A stretch of DNA of 64,000 bases, taken from positions 558,001-622,000 of the forward strand of contig CAVSPR010000004.1 of assembly GCA_963729875.1 (NCBI GenBank). The letters are read 5' to 3'. Both the position numbers and the translations under genes were made by a program. Numbering within the stretch: the stretch's first letter is position 1; every line of letters begins with the position of its first letter. Origin of the DNA: DATBSL01 sp963729875. Lineage in GTDB: Bacteria; Acidobacteriota; Vicinamibacteria; Fen-336. Shown here piece by piece: positions 1 through 8,838 of the stretch. Below the pieces are notes generated by a model. That model was not told where the DNA came from. It searched no databases and saw nothing but the letters and a program-made list of their open reading frames with translations.

Positions 1-144
1 CCGGACGGCACCGAGCTCGCGTTCGCGTCGAACGTCACCGGCGAGTACGCCATCTACCGCCAGCGGCTCTCCGACGGGCAGGCCTGGCGCGTGACGTTCG
101 GCCCGGGCGCCGCCCGCTGCCCCGACTACCGCCCGCTACGGTGA
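1..144 (+). CDS. C-terminal end of a PD40/TolB-like beta-propeller protein (partial)
   Basis: Only the last 47 codons are inside the window, reading in frame from base 1 to a TGA at 142-144. The fragment begins with PDGTELAFASN, the typical start of a WD40-like PD40 (TolB-type) propeller blade, and goes on to a YAIYRQRL strand. Such proteins are usually periplasmic or are fused to kinases or peptidases, and the fragment cannot tell which. Its 3' end overlaps the 3' end of the convergent penicillin-binding protein gene by 9 bp. Confidence 0.6.
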   Translation, partial: PDGTELAFASNVTGEYAIYRQRLSDGQAWRVTFGPGAARCPDYRPLR

Positions 145-2400
145 GGCCTCCGGGGCGTGCGGCTCGGTGCCGGCCACGAAGGTCTCCATGCGGACGCCCG
201 GCGTCCCGGGCAGGCCGGGCCGTCCCATCTCGTCCACCGGCACGAACACAACGTTGCCGGGGATGATGTACTCCTCGACGGGCCGGTCGGCGGTGACTGC
301 GCCCCAGAACTCCATCCAGATCGGTAGCGCCGCGTCGGCGCCCGTCTCTCCGCGGCCGAGGGAGTCCTTCTTCTCGTCGAAGCCCACCCACACGCCGGCG
401 GCGAGCGAGGGCTCGTAGCCGATGAACCAGGCGTCCGTGAAGTCGTTCGTGGTGCCGGTCTTGCCGGCGATGGGACGACCGAGGCGCCGCGCCCGCGCCG
501 CGGTGCCCCTCTCCGCCACCCCCCGCAGGAGCGAGGTGAGGACGAACGCGGTGTCGGCGCGCAGGGCGTCGCTCGCCCGGGGAGTCGCCTCTTCGATCAC
601 GTTGCCCTCGCGATCGGTGATCCGCTCGATGAGGACGGGCTTCATGCGGAGGCCCTGGTTGGCGAAGGTGGCGTAGGCTCCGACCATCTCGAGGAGCGTC
701 GCCTCCCCGGCGCCGAGGGCGATCGGAAGATACGGTGGCAGCTCGCCGGCCAGGCCGAGCCGGCGCGCGTACTCGATGCCCTTCTCGATCCCCACCGCCT
801 GCAGCGTCTTGACCGCGGGGATGTTGCGGCTCTGCTCCACCGCCCGGCGCAGGGGGATCGGGCCCATGTAGGCGCCGTCGTAGTTCTGCGGCGTCCACGC
901 GGTGCCGTTCCAGGGGTTGGGGAAGCTGATCGGCGAGTCCACGATGATCGTGGAGGGGGTCCAGCCGAGTGTCTCCAGGGCGGCGGCGTAGACGATCGGC
1001 TTGAAGGCGGAGCCCACCTGCCGCATCGCCTGCGTGGCGCGGTTGAACTTGCTCTTCTCGAAATCGTACCCGCCGACCATGGCCCGCACCGCCCCCGAGC
1101 GCACCTCCATGGCGACGAGCGCCCCCTCGACCTTCGGCTCCTGCTCGAGCAGGACCGCGGCCTCCTTGCGCTCGGCGTCGAGGGAGACGATGCGGAAGGG
1201 GGCCACGACGCCGCGGGGCAGCACGTCGGCGAGGCTGGAGCGGCGCGTCCACGCGACGTCGGCGGGGAAGAGGCGCGCGCGGTAGTCGCCGATCTGCACG
1301 ACCGCGATCATCCGGTCGGAGGCGATCACCACTCCCCGCACCACGTCGCCCGCGGCGAAAGGCCAGTCCCACTCCTCGAGGTGGAGGGGCTCCGGCATCA
1401 GCCCGTCGACGAGCAGGCTCGTCTCCGGCCTGACGAAGCCGCGGGCGCGGCGGTCGAGGGTCCGCAGGCCGTCGCCCACGGCGCGGGCCGCCGAGCGCTG
1501 CATCGCGGGGTCCAGGGTCGTGTACACCCGGAGGCCTCCCTGGTAGATGCGCTGGCTGCCGTACTCCTTCTCCAGGTACTTGCGCACTTCCTCGAGGAAG
1601 TGGGGCGCGATCGAGGGCGGCTCCTTCCGCAGGTGCAGGCCCAGCGGCGCGCCCTTGGCCGCGTCGGCCTCCTCCCGGCTGATGTACTTCTCCTCGGCCA
1701 TGCGGTCGAGGACGTGGTTGCGGCGCTGGATGGCCCGCTCGGGGTGCTCGATCGGGCTCTGGCGGGCCGGGCTCTGGCCGATTCCCGCGATGAGGGCCGC
1801 CTCCGGCAGGGTCAGGTCCTTCACCGGCTTGCCGAAGAGGAAGCGGCTCGCCGCCTCCACCCCGTAGTTGCCGTTTCCGAAGTAGATCTGGTTGCAGTAG
1901 AGGGTGAGGATCTCCTCCTTCGTGAAGTTCTTCTCGATCTGGAAGGCGAGGATGCCCTCCTTGATCTTGCGCTCGTAGGTCTTCTCGGGGGTGAGGAAGA
2001 GGAGGCGGGTGAGCTGCATGGTCAGGGTCGAGAAGCCCTGCCCGCGGCGGCCGGAGCGGAGGTTCGCGAGGGCCGCCCCCGGTATCCGCCACGGGTTGAT
2101 CCCGATGTGCTTCCAGAAGTCCGCGTCCTCGACCGCCACGATGGCGTTGCGCAGGACGGGCGGGATGTCCCGGAACTCGACGACCACCCGCTTCTCGATC
2201 GCGAACTCGCCGAGGACGCTGCCGTCGGCGGCGAAGACCTGGGTGATGATGTTCGGCTGGAAATCCTCGAGCGACGTGACCTGCGGCAGGTCGCTCTCCA
2301 CGGCGAAGAACACGCCGACGAGCGCGCCCCCGAGGATGGCGGCCACGAACAGCGCGGTCACCACGACGCGGCGCAAGGTCAGGACGGGCGGCTCCGCCAT
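136..2400 (-). CDS. mrcA: Penicillin-binding protein 1A-type transglycosylase/transpeptidase
   Basis: This bifunctional class A penicillin-binding protein polymerises glycan strands and cross-links peptides in the periplasm. The 754-residue product has one N-terminal membrane anchor (about residues 11-33). A GT51 glycosyltransferase domain follows, with the catalytic Glu at E91 in VEDADFWKHIGIN. A transpeptidase domain follows, with SxxK at S464-K467 (SAFK), an SRN motif, and KTGTT at 647-651. Length and order are normal for PBP1A. It starts at ATG and stands alone, convergent with the PD40 gene. I see no regulation signal. Confidence 0.96.
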   Translation of the reverse strand: MAEPPVLTLRRVVVTALFVAAILGGALVGVFFAVESDLPQVTSLEDFQPNIITQVFAADGSVLGEFAIEKRVVVEFRDIPPVLRNAIVAVEDADFWKHIGINPWRIPGAALANLRSGRRGQGFSTLTMQLTRLLFLTPEKTYERKIKEGILAFQIEKNFTKEEILTLYCNQIYFGNGNYGVEAASRFLFGKPVKDLTLPEAALIAGIGQSPARQSPIEHPERAIQRRNHVLDRMAEEKYISREEADAAKGAPLGLHLRKEPPSIAPHFLEEVRKYLEKEYGSQRIYQGGLRVYTTLDPAMQRSAARAVGDGLRTLDRRARGFVRPETSLLVDGLMPEPLHLEEWDWPFAAGDVVRGVVIASDRMIAVVQIGDYRARLFPADVAWTRRSSLADVLPRGVVAPFRIVSLDAERKEAAVLLEQEPKVEGALVAMEVRSGAVRAMVGGYDFEKSKFNRATQAMRQVGSAFKPIVYAAALETLGWTPSTIIVDSPISFPNPWNGTAWTPQNYDGAYMGPIPLRRAVEQSRNIPAVKTLQAVGIEKGIEYARRLGLAGELPPYLPIALGAGEATLLEMVGAYATFANQGLRMKPVLIERITDREGNVIEEATPRASDALRADTAFVLTSLLRGVAERGTAARARRLGRPIAGKTGTTNDFTDAWFIGYEPSLAAGVWVGFDEKKDSLGRGETGADAALPIWMEFWGAVTADRPVEEYIIPGNVVFVPVDEMGRPGLPGTPGVRMETFVAGTEPHAPEASP

Positions 2401-2472
2401 CGAGAGCGATTATGACTGGCCGGCAAGCGAGCCGCCAATCGCGGCGGCTCCCGTGGTCGTCGTCCGGCCGGT

Positions 2473-4410
2473 CTACCGGTTTTCGCGCCGGGGCCTCGCC
2501 GCGGCGTGGCCGCCGCCCCGGGAGCCGCCGCCGTCTCCGCCCGAGGATCGGGCGCGGGAGCCGGATTCCCGCGCCGGCCGGGTGGCTGCGCCGTCCGAGC
2601 GGGAGCCGCTACCGCCACCGTCGCCACGAGGCCGATAGCCACCCGAGGGCGATCCGCCGTCGCCACGAGGCCGGTAGCTTCCCGTGGGCGATCCGCCCCC
2701 GTCGCGCGGCCGGTACTCGCCGGCACGCCCGCGGGCTCCGGAGTCGCTGCGAGGGCGGTCACTGCCGTTGCCCTCGGCGCGGGCTCCAGAAGCCTCGGAC
2801 CGAGCGCCCCCAGGTCGCCGCGACAGGGTTTCCCAGAGGCTGGAGGGCGACCGGCGCTCCGACGACCCGGACCGGTCGACCGACCGTCGGCGTTCGGTCT
2901 GGCTGCCCTCGGCGCGATTCGATTCGCCGCCTCGAGCCGACACCGTCGGCGCGTACGACGGGGCCGGGCGCGGGCGTCGCGAGCTCGCGGACGCCGAGCC
3001 GGGGTCAGCGCCGTTTGCCGACTCGTCCGGGTCCCGTTTCGAGCCGTCACGCCGCTGTGCCCCGTACCGGGCCCCGTCCACCCCCGCCGGCGGCGAGCCG
3101 TAGCCGCGCGTCCAGGGGGCCGGGATCGTGGTCTTGTTGTCGACGCCCAGCTCGCGGACGAAGTCCCCCGGCGTCTGCCGGCGGCTGATCGCAAACGCCC
3201 GAGCGTCGCCCGCGCGGAGCTGCCGGCCGTCGCGAGTGGGCCGGAAGAGGGGCGAGTCCGCGACCCGGACCGCGTCCGGGTCGACCCGGTCGAGCCCGAG
3301 GTGCCGTCGCGCCACGTCACGACGCCCGAGGTCGCCCTGGCGCACGACGTTCCAGGCGTCCGCGCGGCCGTAGCCGCCCCGTGGCCCCGAGTGGCCCCGG
3401 TCGTAGTGCCAGGGCCGGACCGGCCGGTCGTACCGCCCGAGCGGACACCAGCCCACGTAGCCGCCGCCTGCCGCCCAGCTCACCCACCCCGGGCCCCACG
3501 CGCGGCCGGGCACCCAGTACCAGCCGAACGACGCCGAGACGCCCCACCGCCCGTAGTGGGAGGGGACCCAGCCCCAGCTCTCGTACGGCACCCAGGTCCA
3601 GCCGTAGGGCGTCCACGTCCACCGGCCGTTCGAATACGGGCGCCAGCCCACCGCGACGCGGGGCACCCACACGAAGCCCGCCTCGGCCTCGTACTGCCAC
3701 TGGCCGTTCCGCTCGAACTCGCCGGCGTAGGGGTCGAGCTCCTGCGGCAGGTACTCGGAGGCGCGGGGGGCCCCGCGGTCCTCGGACTCCCGCAGGTCGT
3801 CCCAGCCCGCGAAGTCGTCCCCCCGCTCCTCGGCGGGGTCGAAGCGGCGAGGATCCTCGGCCGGGGCGCCCCAGCGCGCGAACGTGCGCTCGCCGGCCGC
3901 GAGGCGGACCGGCTGGCGGCCGTCGTCCAGCACCGCCTCGCCCGCGTACACGCTCAGGCGGAGCTCACCGGACTCGACGTCCGCCCGCACGATGCCGCGG
4001 TCGAGGACCCGCACCATGCCGGCCGGCGTCTCGATCTCGAAGCGCGCGAAGTCGCGGCTCCGGACGCGGACGAGGGCGCTTCCCGACCACAGGCGCAGGA
4101 CGATGCGCTCCTCCTGGCCCTCCTCGTGCGCGGAGTAGTCGAGCTTGCTGCGCCGGTCGAGGCGGACCACCGTCCCGTCCGGGAACTCGAACTCGGCCCG
4201 GCCCGCCGAGTCCGTCCAGACGCGGTCGCCCGGCAGGAAGGGCAGGTTGACGACGGCCTCCTCCGCGCTCACCTCCGTGGCGCGCTGGAGGCTCACTCCG
4301 GGCTCGAGGAACCGGACCCGGCCGTGCCGGTAGCCGTCTTCGGCGAGGGCCACCGGCGCCGCCAGGGCCGCGAGGGCGAGGCCGACGGCAACGAGCTTTC
4401 GGGACCGCAT
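2473..4410 (-). CDS. Secreted FecR-domain protein with DUF6600 WVPY repeats
   Basis: A likely periplasmic or envelope protein of about 645 residues. I chose the ATG at 4410 because GGAGG lies 11 nt upstream and it opens a clear signal peptide (MRSRKLVAVGLALAALA...). A FecR-like beta domain follows, with the family phrase EFPDGTVVRLDRRSKLDY. Next comes an aromatic segment repeating W-V-P and Y-G-R-W (plus-strand 3440-3690), as in DUF6600. The last third is low complexity, rich in Arg, Ser and Gly, with YRPRG-D/GG repeats. No sigma factor or TonB receptor is adjacent, so a FecIR role is unlikely. Its function is unknown and may be structural. An ATG three codons upstream (4419) is possible but sits almost on the Shine-Dalgarno. 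Confidence 0.8.
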   Translation of the reverse strand: MRSRKLVAVGLALAALAAPVALAEDGYRHGRVRFLEPGVSLQRATEVSAEEAVVNLPFLPGDRVWTDSAGRAEFEFPDGTVVRLDRRSKLDYSAHEEGQEERIVLRLWSGSALVRVRSRDFARFEIETPAGMVRVLDRGIVRADVESGELRLSVYAGEAVLDDGRQPVRLAAGERTFARWGAPAEDPRRFDPAEERGDDFAGWDDLRESEDRGAPRASEYLPQELDPYAGEFERNGQWQYEAEAGFVWVPRVAVGWRPYSNGRWTWTPYGWTWVPYESWGWVPSHYGRWGVSASFGWYWVPGRAWGPGWVSWAAGGGYVGWCPLGRYDRPVRPWHYDRGHSGPRGGYGRADAWNVVRQGDLGRRDVARRHLGLDRVDPDAVRVADSPLFRPTRDGRQLRAGDARAFAISRRQTPGDFVRELGVDNKTTIPAPWTRGYGSPPAGVDGARYGAQRRDGSKRDPDESANGADPGSASASSRRPRPAPSYAPTVSARGGESNRAEGSQTERRRSVDRSGSSERRSPSSLWETLSRRPGGARSEASGARAEGNGSDRPRSDSGARGRAGEYRPRDGGGSPTGSYRPRGDGGSPSGGYRPRGDGGGSGSRSDGAATRPARESGSRARSSGGDGGGSRGGGHAAARPRRENR

Positions 4411-4627
4411 GGCGTTCATCTCCTCCGGGAGCCTTGCCGCTCCTGCCCGGTTCGATTGCAAGCGACGTGCCGGTTGGGCCTCGGGGCAAGTCCATGCCTG
4501 CGAGAGGGTTAAGACCGTGGCCTCGGCGAGGGGGTGTACCAGGTGGAGGGCGGCGGCGTCCCCCGGGGTGATCACCGGCGCCTTGCTGCCTCCGAGCTTC
4601 GCTGCTATCATCCGTGACTGCTCCGGC

Positions 4628-4714
4628 GCCGGAGTGGCGGAATTGGCAGACGCGCACGGTTCAGGGCCGTGTTGGCTTCGGCTAGTGTGGGTTCAAGTCC
4701 CACCTCCGGCACCA
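4628..4714 (+). tRNA. tRNA-Leu (anticodon CAG)
   Basis: The acceptor arms GCCGGAG (4628-4634) and CTCCGGC (4704-4710) pair fully and are followed by encoded ACCA. The anticodon stem CACGG/CCGTG encloses the loop TTCAGGG, so the anticodon is CAG and the tRNA reads CUG. A class II variable arm (TGGCTTCGGCTA) and a T arm with GTTCAAGT are present. CUG is the dominant Leu codon in this GC-rich genome. A near-copy of the 3' end recurs at 6459-6483. Confidence 0.97.
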
Positions 4715-4914
4715 CCCATCCTCGCCCAACCGTCTGAGAGGGTCGTCCCGATCGGAAGGGGCTTGATCCCCCTGCAGCCCTTCCTTGACTTCTTCCGGGC
4801 ATCTGGCACAAGCTCCGGCAAAATCTCCTGATCCTCCTAGGGAGGCGCGGCATACCCGGGTGTGCCGACGCGTCGTCGGAGACTGCCCGGGCCTTGGCGG
4901 AAAGGGAGTGACCG

Positions 4915-5856
4915 ATGAGAACGAAGTGGTGCATGTCGTCCGTCTCACTGGCCATGACGGTGGCGTTGCTCTGTCTCGGAGCGCGAGGCGAGGCCCAGAC
5001 GGCAAGACGGGTCTTGTCACCGACCGAGGTCGACCCCGTCGAGATCGAGGCGTTCCGGGCCGACCTGACGAGGTACGCCGAGGAGATGAAGGCCGTGGCC
5101 GTCGCGGCGCGGCTGCCTTCCGAGCTGGACTCGGCGCTACGAGAGGTCTCAGCCCTGAGCGACACGGACCTGAGCGCATTGCAGGCGGCATTCGCCAAGA
5201 GCCCGAATTGGAGGACGTACCCCCAGACCCTGAAGTCGCTGATACGCCGTGGGCGCCGGGGAGCGCCGCCTGAGGAGGGGTCGGTCGGGCCTCGGATCAC
5301 CGCCGACGACTGCCCCACGGCCATCTCGTGGGGCTACACGCAGACGGACATCGAGATCGCCGCCGATGTCGCGCTGGCGGCCGACGTGATCCTGGAAGCC
5401 ATCCCGAACGACGTTCTGGGGGCGATCGCCCGCGGCGTTGCGGTCGGCCTCTGGGCCATCCCCCAGGGTGTCCTGAGGGGCTTCGAGCACCTCTACAACA
5501 TCGCGCAGGCCTGCGAATCGGCCGCGTTCGAGTCCGGCGTCAACACCCAGCTCGTCTCGATCGTCAACAACGACAACGCCAACAAGACCCAGATCATCAC
5601 CAACGACAACAGCAACAGGAACACGATCATCAACAACGACAACGCGAACGCGGCCTCGCTCACGACCACGGTGAACGCGAACACGACGGCAATCCTGGCC
5701 AATTCCGACGCGAACCGCGCGGCGGTCGTCGCCGAGCTGCGGGCGCTCGGCTGCGAGATCGTACGGCTGCTGAACACGGCCGAAGGGCAGCGCGCCTCGT
5801 CGATCCTCGCGTGTCAGGCGCAACCCAACTTCCCCTACAAGTGGCCGGGCAAGTGA
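4915..5856 (+). CDS. Secreted protein with Asn-rich repeats, unknown function
   Basis: I do not recognise this 313-residue protein. It starts at ATG behind a GGGAG-type ribosome binding site and has a signal peptide (SLAMTVALLCLGARG). A helical region of about 90 residues follows. A hydrophobic helical segment (DVALAADVILEAIPNDVLGA) comes next. Residues 220-265 hold Asn-rich imperfect repeats such as VNNDNANKTQIITNDN and IINNDNANAAS. Two or more Cys residues near the end could form a disulfide. It lies between the tRNA-Leu gene and the tRNA-end copy at 6459, so it may be part of an inserted segment. The repeats could form a beta-helix or fibrous surface, which is a guess. Confidence 0.7.
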   Translation: MRTKWCMSSVSLAMTVALLCLGARGEAQTARRVLSPTEVDPVEIEAFRADLTRYAEEMKAVAVAARLPSELDSALREVSALSDTDLSALQAAFAKSPNWRTYPQTLKSLIRRGRRGAPPEEGSVGPRITADDCPTAISWGYTQTDIEIAADVALAADVILEAIPNDVLGAIARGVAVGLWAIPQGVLRGFEHLYNIAQACESAAFESGVNTQLVSIVNNDNANKTQIITNDNSNRNTIINNDNANAASLTTTVNANTTAILANSDANRAAVVAELRALGCEIVRLLNTAEGQRASSILACQAQPNFPYKWPGK

Positions 5857-5882
5857 TGGCAGCTCTGCGGGCCTGAGAGCTG

Positions 5883-5910
5883 GGCCGGGGCCCCGAGTGG
5901 GGTCCCGGCC
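5883..5910 (+). terminator. GC-rich hairpin after the Asn-rich protein gene
   Basis: Arms of 12 nt (5883-5894 and 5899-5910) pair across a GAGT loop, starting 27 bp after the stop codon. There is one G-T pair and no following T run. It is a plausible transcript end or stabilising hairpin rather than a classic intrinsic terminator. Confidence 0.45.
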
Positions 5911-5959
5911 GTCGGCCCCCGGACATCCTGCGCGGCACAGGTCGAACAAGGGCAAAGAC

Positions 5960-6295
5960 ATGGAGATTGTGGAACGCCAGGTCGGCAACGTCGTCATCCT
6001 CGACTTGCACGGGAAGCTCGTTCTGGGCGAGGGCGGCGAGGCGATCCCCAAAGCGATCACGAGGCTCGCGGACAGCGGCAAGGGAAAGGTCTTGCTCAAC
6101 CTGGCGGATGTGCCATACGTCGACTCGGCGGGCCTGGGCGAGATCGTCCGCTGCTACACGACGGTGAGCCGCAAGGGTGGCAAGCTGAAGCTGCTGAACC
6201 TGAACACGAAGCTCCGGGACATGCTCTGCACCACGATGCTGAACAAGGTCTTCGAGACCTACGAATCCGAGGACGAAGCGGTCCAGAGTTTCTAG
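5960..6295 (+). CDS. STAS-domain anti-sigma factor antagonist
   Basis: This is a small cytoplasmic partner-switching protein of 111 residues. It reads MEIVERQVGNVVILDL, then the hallmark VPYVDSAGLGEIV, in which the Ser of DSAGL is the family's phosphorylation site for an anti-sigma kinase. The length is standard for SpoIIAA/RsbV-like proteins. An in-frame upstream start exists, but the extra residues do not resemble the family, so I use the ATG at 5960. No kinase or phosphatase partner is adjacent, so its sigma factor or other target is unknown. Confidence 0.88.
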   Translation: MEIVERQVGNVVILDLHGKLVLGEGGEAIPKAITRLADSGKGKVLLNLADVPYVDSAGLGEIVRCYTTVSRKGGKLKLLNLNTKLRDMLCTTMLNKVFETYESEDEAVQSF

Positions 6296-6454
6296 GGCAG
6301 CATGGCCGCGTCTTCTGCGCTCCGTCTCCAGGGTGGCCCCGTCGCAAGGCGCGGCGTCCACGCGCCCGGGGGCAACTCCGGTTGCCCCCCGTCAAGCCAT
6401 CCACGGGAGCGACCGTGGTAGAGTCAGCGAAGTCGGTGCCCGTGGAGGCTGGAA

Positions 6455-8761
6455 ATGCGTTCAAGTCCCACTCTCCGGCACCAGCCCCATAACGGATCTT
6501 CCATAGACAACGCAGCCAGCCTCGACCGCCGGGTGCTCGACATCGTGTCGGGCCTCGGCAAGCCGGTTTCCGTGCGCGAGCTCGCTCACCGGCTCGCCCT
6601 CGACGCTCCCGGGCGGCGGGAGCTGAAGTCGGTCCTGCGGCGGCTCATCGCGGACGGCGCCCTCGTCGAGATCCGCGGCGCCCGGGTCGGCCTCCCCGAC
6701 CGCATGAACCTCGTCGTGGGTCGGCTCTCATGCAATCCCGCCGGGTACGGCTTCGTCGTGCCGGAGGCGCGCGGGGAGGGCCAGGTCGACCTCTTCGTGG
6801 CCGCTGCGAACATCCGGGAGGCCCTGCACGGGGACCGCGTCGTCGCGCGCGTCGAGCGGCGCGGCCCGAAGGGTCTCGAGGGGCGCATCATCCGCGTCCT
6901 CGAGCGGGCCACCCAGCGCATCGTCGGCCGCTACGAGGACGACGGCCGGTTCGGCGGCCACGTCGTGCCCTTCGACCGCCGCGTCCTGCACGAGGTCTTC
7001 ATCCCTGCCGGAGAGGGCGGCGGCGCCGTCTCCGGGCAGATGGTCTCGGCCGAGATCACCCGGCCGCCGACGGCCACGCGCAACCCGGTGGGACGAGTCA
7101 CCGGGGTCCTGGGGCGCCTCGAGGACCGCGGTGTCGACCTCGAGGTCATCGTCGCCAAGTACGGCCTCCCCGACGCCTTTCCCCCCGGTGTCGAGGAGGA
7201 GGCGGGTCGCGTCGCACGCCCGGTGGGTCCCGAGGAGACCCGGGGGCGCACGGACTTCCGGGGCTGGCTCACGGTCACCATCGACCCCGAGACGGCGCGC
7301 GACCACGACGACGCGGTGGGGATCGAGCGCCGGGCCGACGGGGGCTACCGCCTGGCGGTGCACATCGCCGACGTCGCCCACTACGTGCGCGAAGGGGGGG
7401 CGGTCGACGAGGAGGCCTACCTCCGCGGCACGTCCGTGTACTTCCCCGACCGGGTCGTGCCGATGCTGCCCCACGCCCTCTCGAGCGACGTGTGCAGCCT
7501 CGTCGAGGGCCAGGACCGGCTGACCCAGTCCGTGGTGATCGACCTCGACGAGGGCGGGCGGGTGGAGAAGACGGCCTTCCACGACGGCGTCATCCGCTCC
7601 GCGGCCAGGCTCTCCTACCAGCAGGCCCAGGCCATCGTGGACGGCGATGCTGAGCTGCGCGTACGCTTCGCCCCGCTCGTCCTCCCGCTCCTCGCGATGG
7701 ACGAGCTCGCGAAGCGGATGCGCCGCGTTCGCTACGAGCGGGGGTCGCTCGACTTCGACGTGCCCGAGCCCAAGGTCGTTCTCGACGAGGCCGGCGAGAT
7801 GACCGGCATCGTCCGCCACGAGCGGCTCGGCAGCATGCGGCTCGTCGAGGAGTTCATGCTGGCCGCCAACGAGGCGGTGGCCGAGGAGCTCTCCCGCGCC
7901 GGCGCCGGGGCCCTCTACCGCATCCACGAGCAGCCCGACCCCGAGAAGACCGAGGAGTTCGCCGAGCTCGTGGCCTCCCTCGGCTACCGGCTGCCCGGCG
8001 GCGTCGAGGGGATCCGCCCCGAGCACTTCCAGCGGATCCTGCGCCAGATCGAAGGCCGGCCCGAGGAGAAGCTCGTCTCCTACCTCCTCCTGCGCACGAT
8101 GAAGCTCGCCCGCTACCACGAGGAGAACCTGGGGCACTTCGGCCTGGCCACCGAGATGTACGCGCACTTCACGAGCCCAATCCGCCGCTACCCGGACCTC
8201 GTCGTGCACCGCGCGCTGCGGGCCCTGAGGAAGGGGAGGGACGCGGAGCGCGAGGGGTGGCTCAAGGAGAAGCTGCCCGGGATGGGCCTCCACCTCTCGG
8301 AGATGGAGCGCCGGGCCTCCGAGGCCGAGCGCGAGCTCATCGAGTGGAAGAAGGTCCGCTTCATGGCCGGGCGGGTGGGGGAGGCCTTCCCGGGGTACGT
8401 GACCGGGGTGCAGCCCTTCGGCCTCTTCGTGGAGCTCGAGGAGATCTACGTGCAGGGGCTCGTTCACGTCTCCTCGATGACCGACGACTACTACCGCTTC
8501 GACGAGAAGGCTCACCTGCTCAAGGGGGAGAACGCCGGAGCCACCTACCGCCTGGGCGACCGGGTGCAGGTGCAGGTGGTGCGGGCGGACCTCGACCGGC
8601 GGCAGATCGACCTCGTCCTCGTGGACGTGCTGGAGCGGGCGCGGGGAGCGCGGCAGCCGCCGAAGCCGCGGCCCGGGCGGGCCGCGACCCCCGGGACGAG
8701 GGCCAAGGCGGGGGCACGCCAGCCCGGTCCCGGCCGGGCCGGCCGGCGCCGGAAGAGCTGA
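6455..8761 (+). CDS. rnr: Ribonuclease R (RNB family 3'-5' exoribonuclease)
   Basis: RNase R degrades structured RNA processively from the 3' end. The 768-residue product has an N-terminal winged-helix region and cold-shock-like domains. The RNB catalytic domain carries the metal-binding cluster D277-PETARDHDD and HIADVAHYV. An S1 domain spans about 645-725, followed by a basic, Pro- and Gly-rich tail. The ATG at 6455 has an ideal Shine-Dalgarno (GGAGG, 6-nt spacing). The oddity is that codons 2-10 lie in a near-copy of the 3' end of the upstream tRNA-Leu gene. The first 20 residues are therefore unlike homologues, while the domain proper begins at about residue 22 (SLDRRVLDIV). Confidence 0.95.
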   Translation: MRSSPTLRHQPHNGSSIDNAASLDRRVLDIVSGLGKPVSVRELAHRLALDAPGRRELKSVLRRLIADGALVEIRGARVGLPDRMNLVVGRLSCNPAGYGFVVPEARGEGQVDLFVAAANIREALHGDRVVARVERRGPKGLEGRIIRVLERATQRIVGRYEDDGRFGGHVVPFDRRVLHEVFIPAGEGGGAVSGQMVSAEITRPPTATRNPVGRVTGVLGRLEDRGVDLEVIVAKYGLPDAFPPGVEEEAGRVARPVGPEETRGRTDFRGWLTVTIDPETARDHDDAVGIERRADGGYRLAVHIADVAHYVREGGAVDEEAYLRGTSVYFPDRVVPMLPHALSSDVCSLVEGQDRLTQSVVIDLDEGGRVEKTAFHDGVIRSAARLSYQQAQAIVDGDAELRVRFAPLVLPLLAMDELAKRMRRVRYERGSLDFDVPEPKVVLDEAGEMTGIVRHERLGSMRLVEEFMLAANEAVAEELSRAGAGALYRIHEQPDPEKTEEFAELVASLGYRLPGGVEGIRPEHFQRILRQIEGRPEEKLVSYLLLRTMKLARYHEENLGHFGLATEMYAHFTSPIRRYPDLVVHRALRALRKGRDAEREGWLKEKLPGMGLHLSEMERRASEAERELIEWKKVRFMAGRVGEAFPGYVTGVQPFGLFVELEEIYVQGLVHVSSMTDDYYRFDEKAHLLKGENAGATYRLGDRVQVQVVRADLDRRQIDLVLVDVLERARGARQPPKPRPGRAATPGTRAKAGARQPGPGRAGRRRKS
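6459..6483 (+). repeat. Near-copy of the tRNA-Leu 3' end (att-like direct repeat)
   Basis: Twenty-four of 25 bases match the T-loop, T-stem, acceptor strand and ACCA of the tRNA-Leu gene (4691-4714), with one inserted T. The 5' T-stem and the rest of a tRNA are missing, so it is not functional. The two copies bracket about 1.75 kb holding the Asn-rich and STAS genes. This arrangement is typical of integration at a tRNA 3' end, but no integrase is present. Confidence 0.75.
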
Positions 8762-8838
8762 CCGGTGGCTCCGGCGTCCGGGCCTGGACTAGAATAGCGC
8801 GAGCCTGACGCCTCTCTAACTGAAGACGGGAGCCGACC

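Noticed and set aside
2506..4512. 668-codon plus-strand open frame opposite the FecR/DUF6600 gene
   Set aside because: Long antisense frames are common in very GC-rich genes; the text is Arg/Pro/Ala-rich without motifs, while the opposite strand has a signal peptide and family blocks.
4608..5324. Minus-strand frame with VGLEPTLAEANTALNRARLPIPP-like text
   Set aside because: It is the well-known false peptide produced by reading a tRNA-Leu gene antisense; the real features are the tRNA and the plus-strand secreted protein.
6455..6483. A second functional tRNA at the rnr start
   Set aside because: Only the T-loop, 3' T-stem, acceptor strand and ACCA are present; the 5' T-stem, anticodon arm and 5' acceptor cannot be found upstream.
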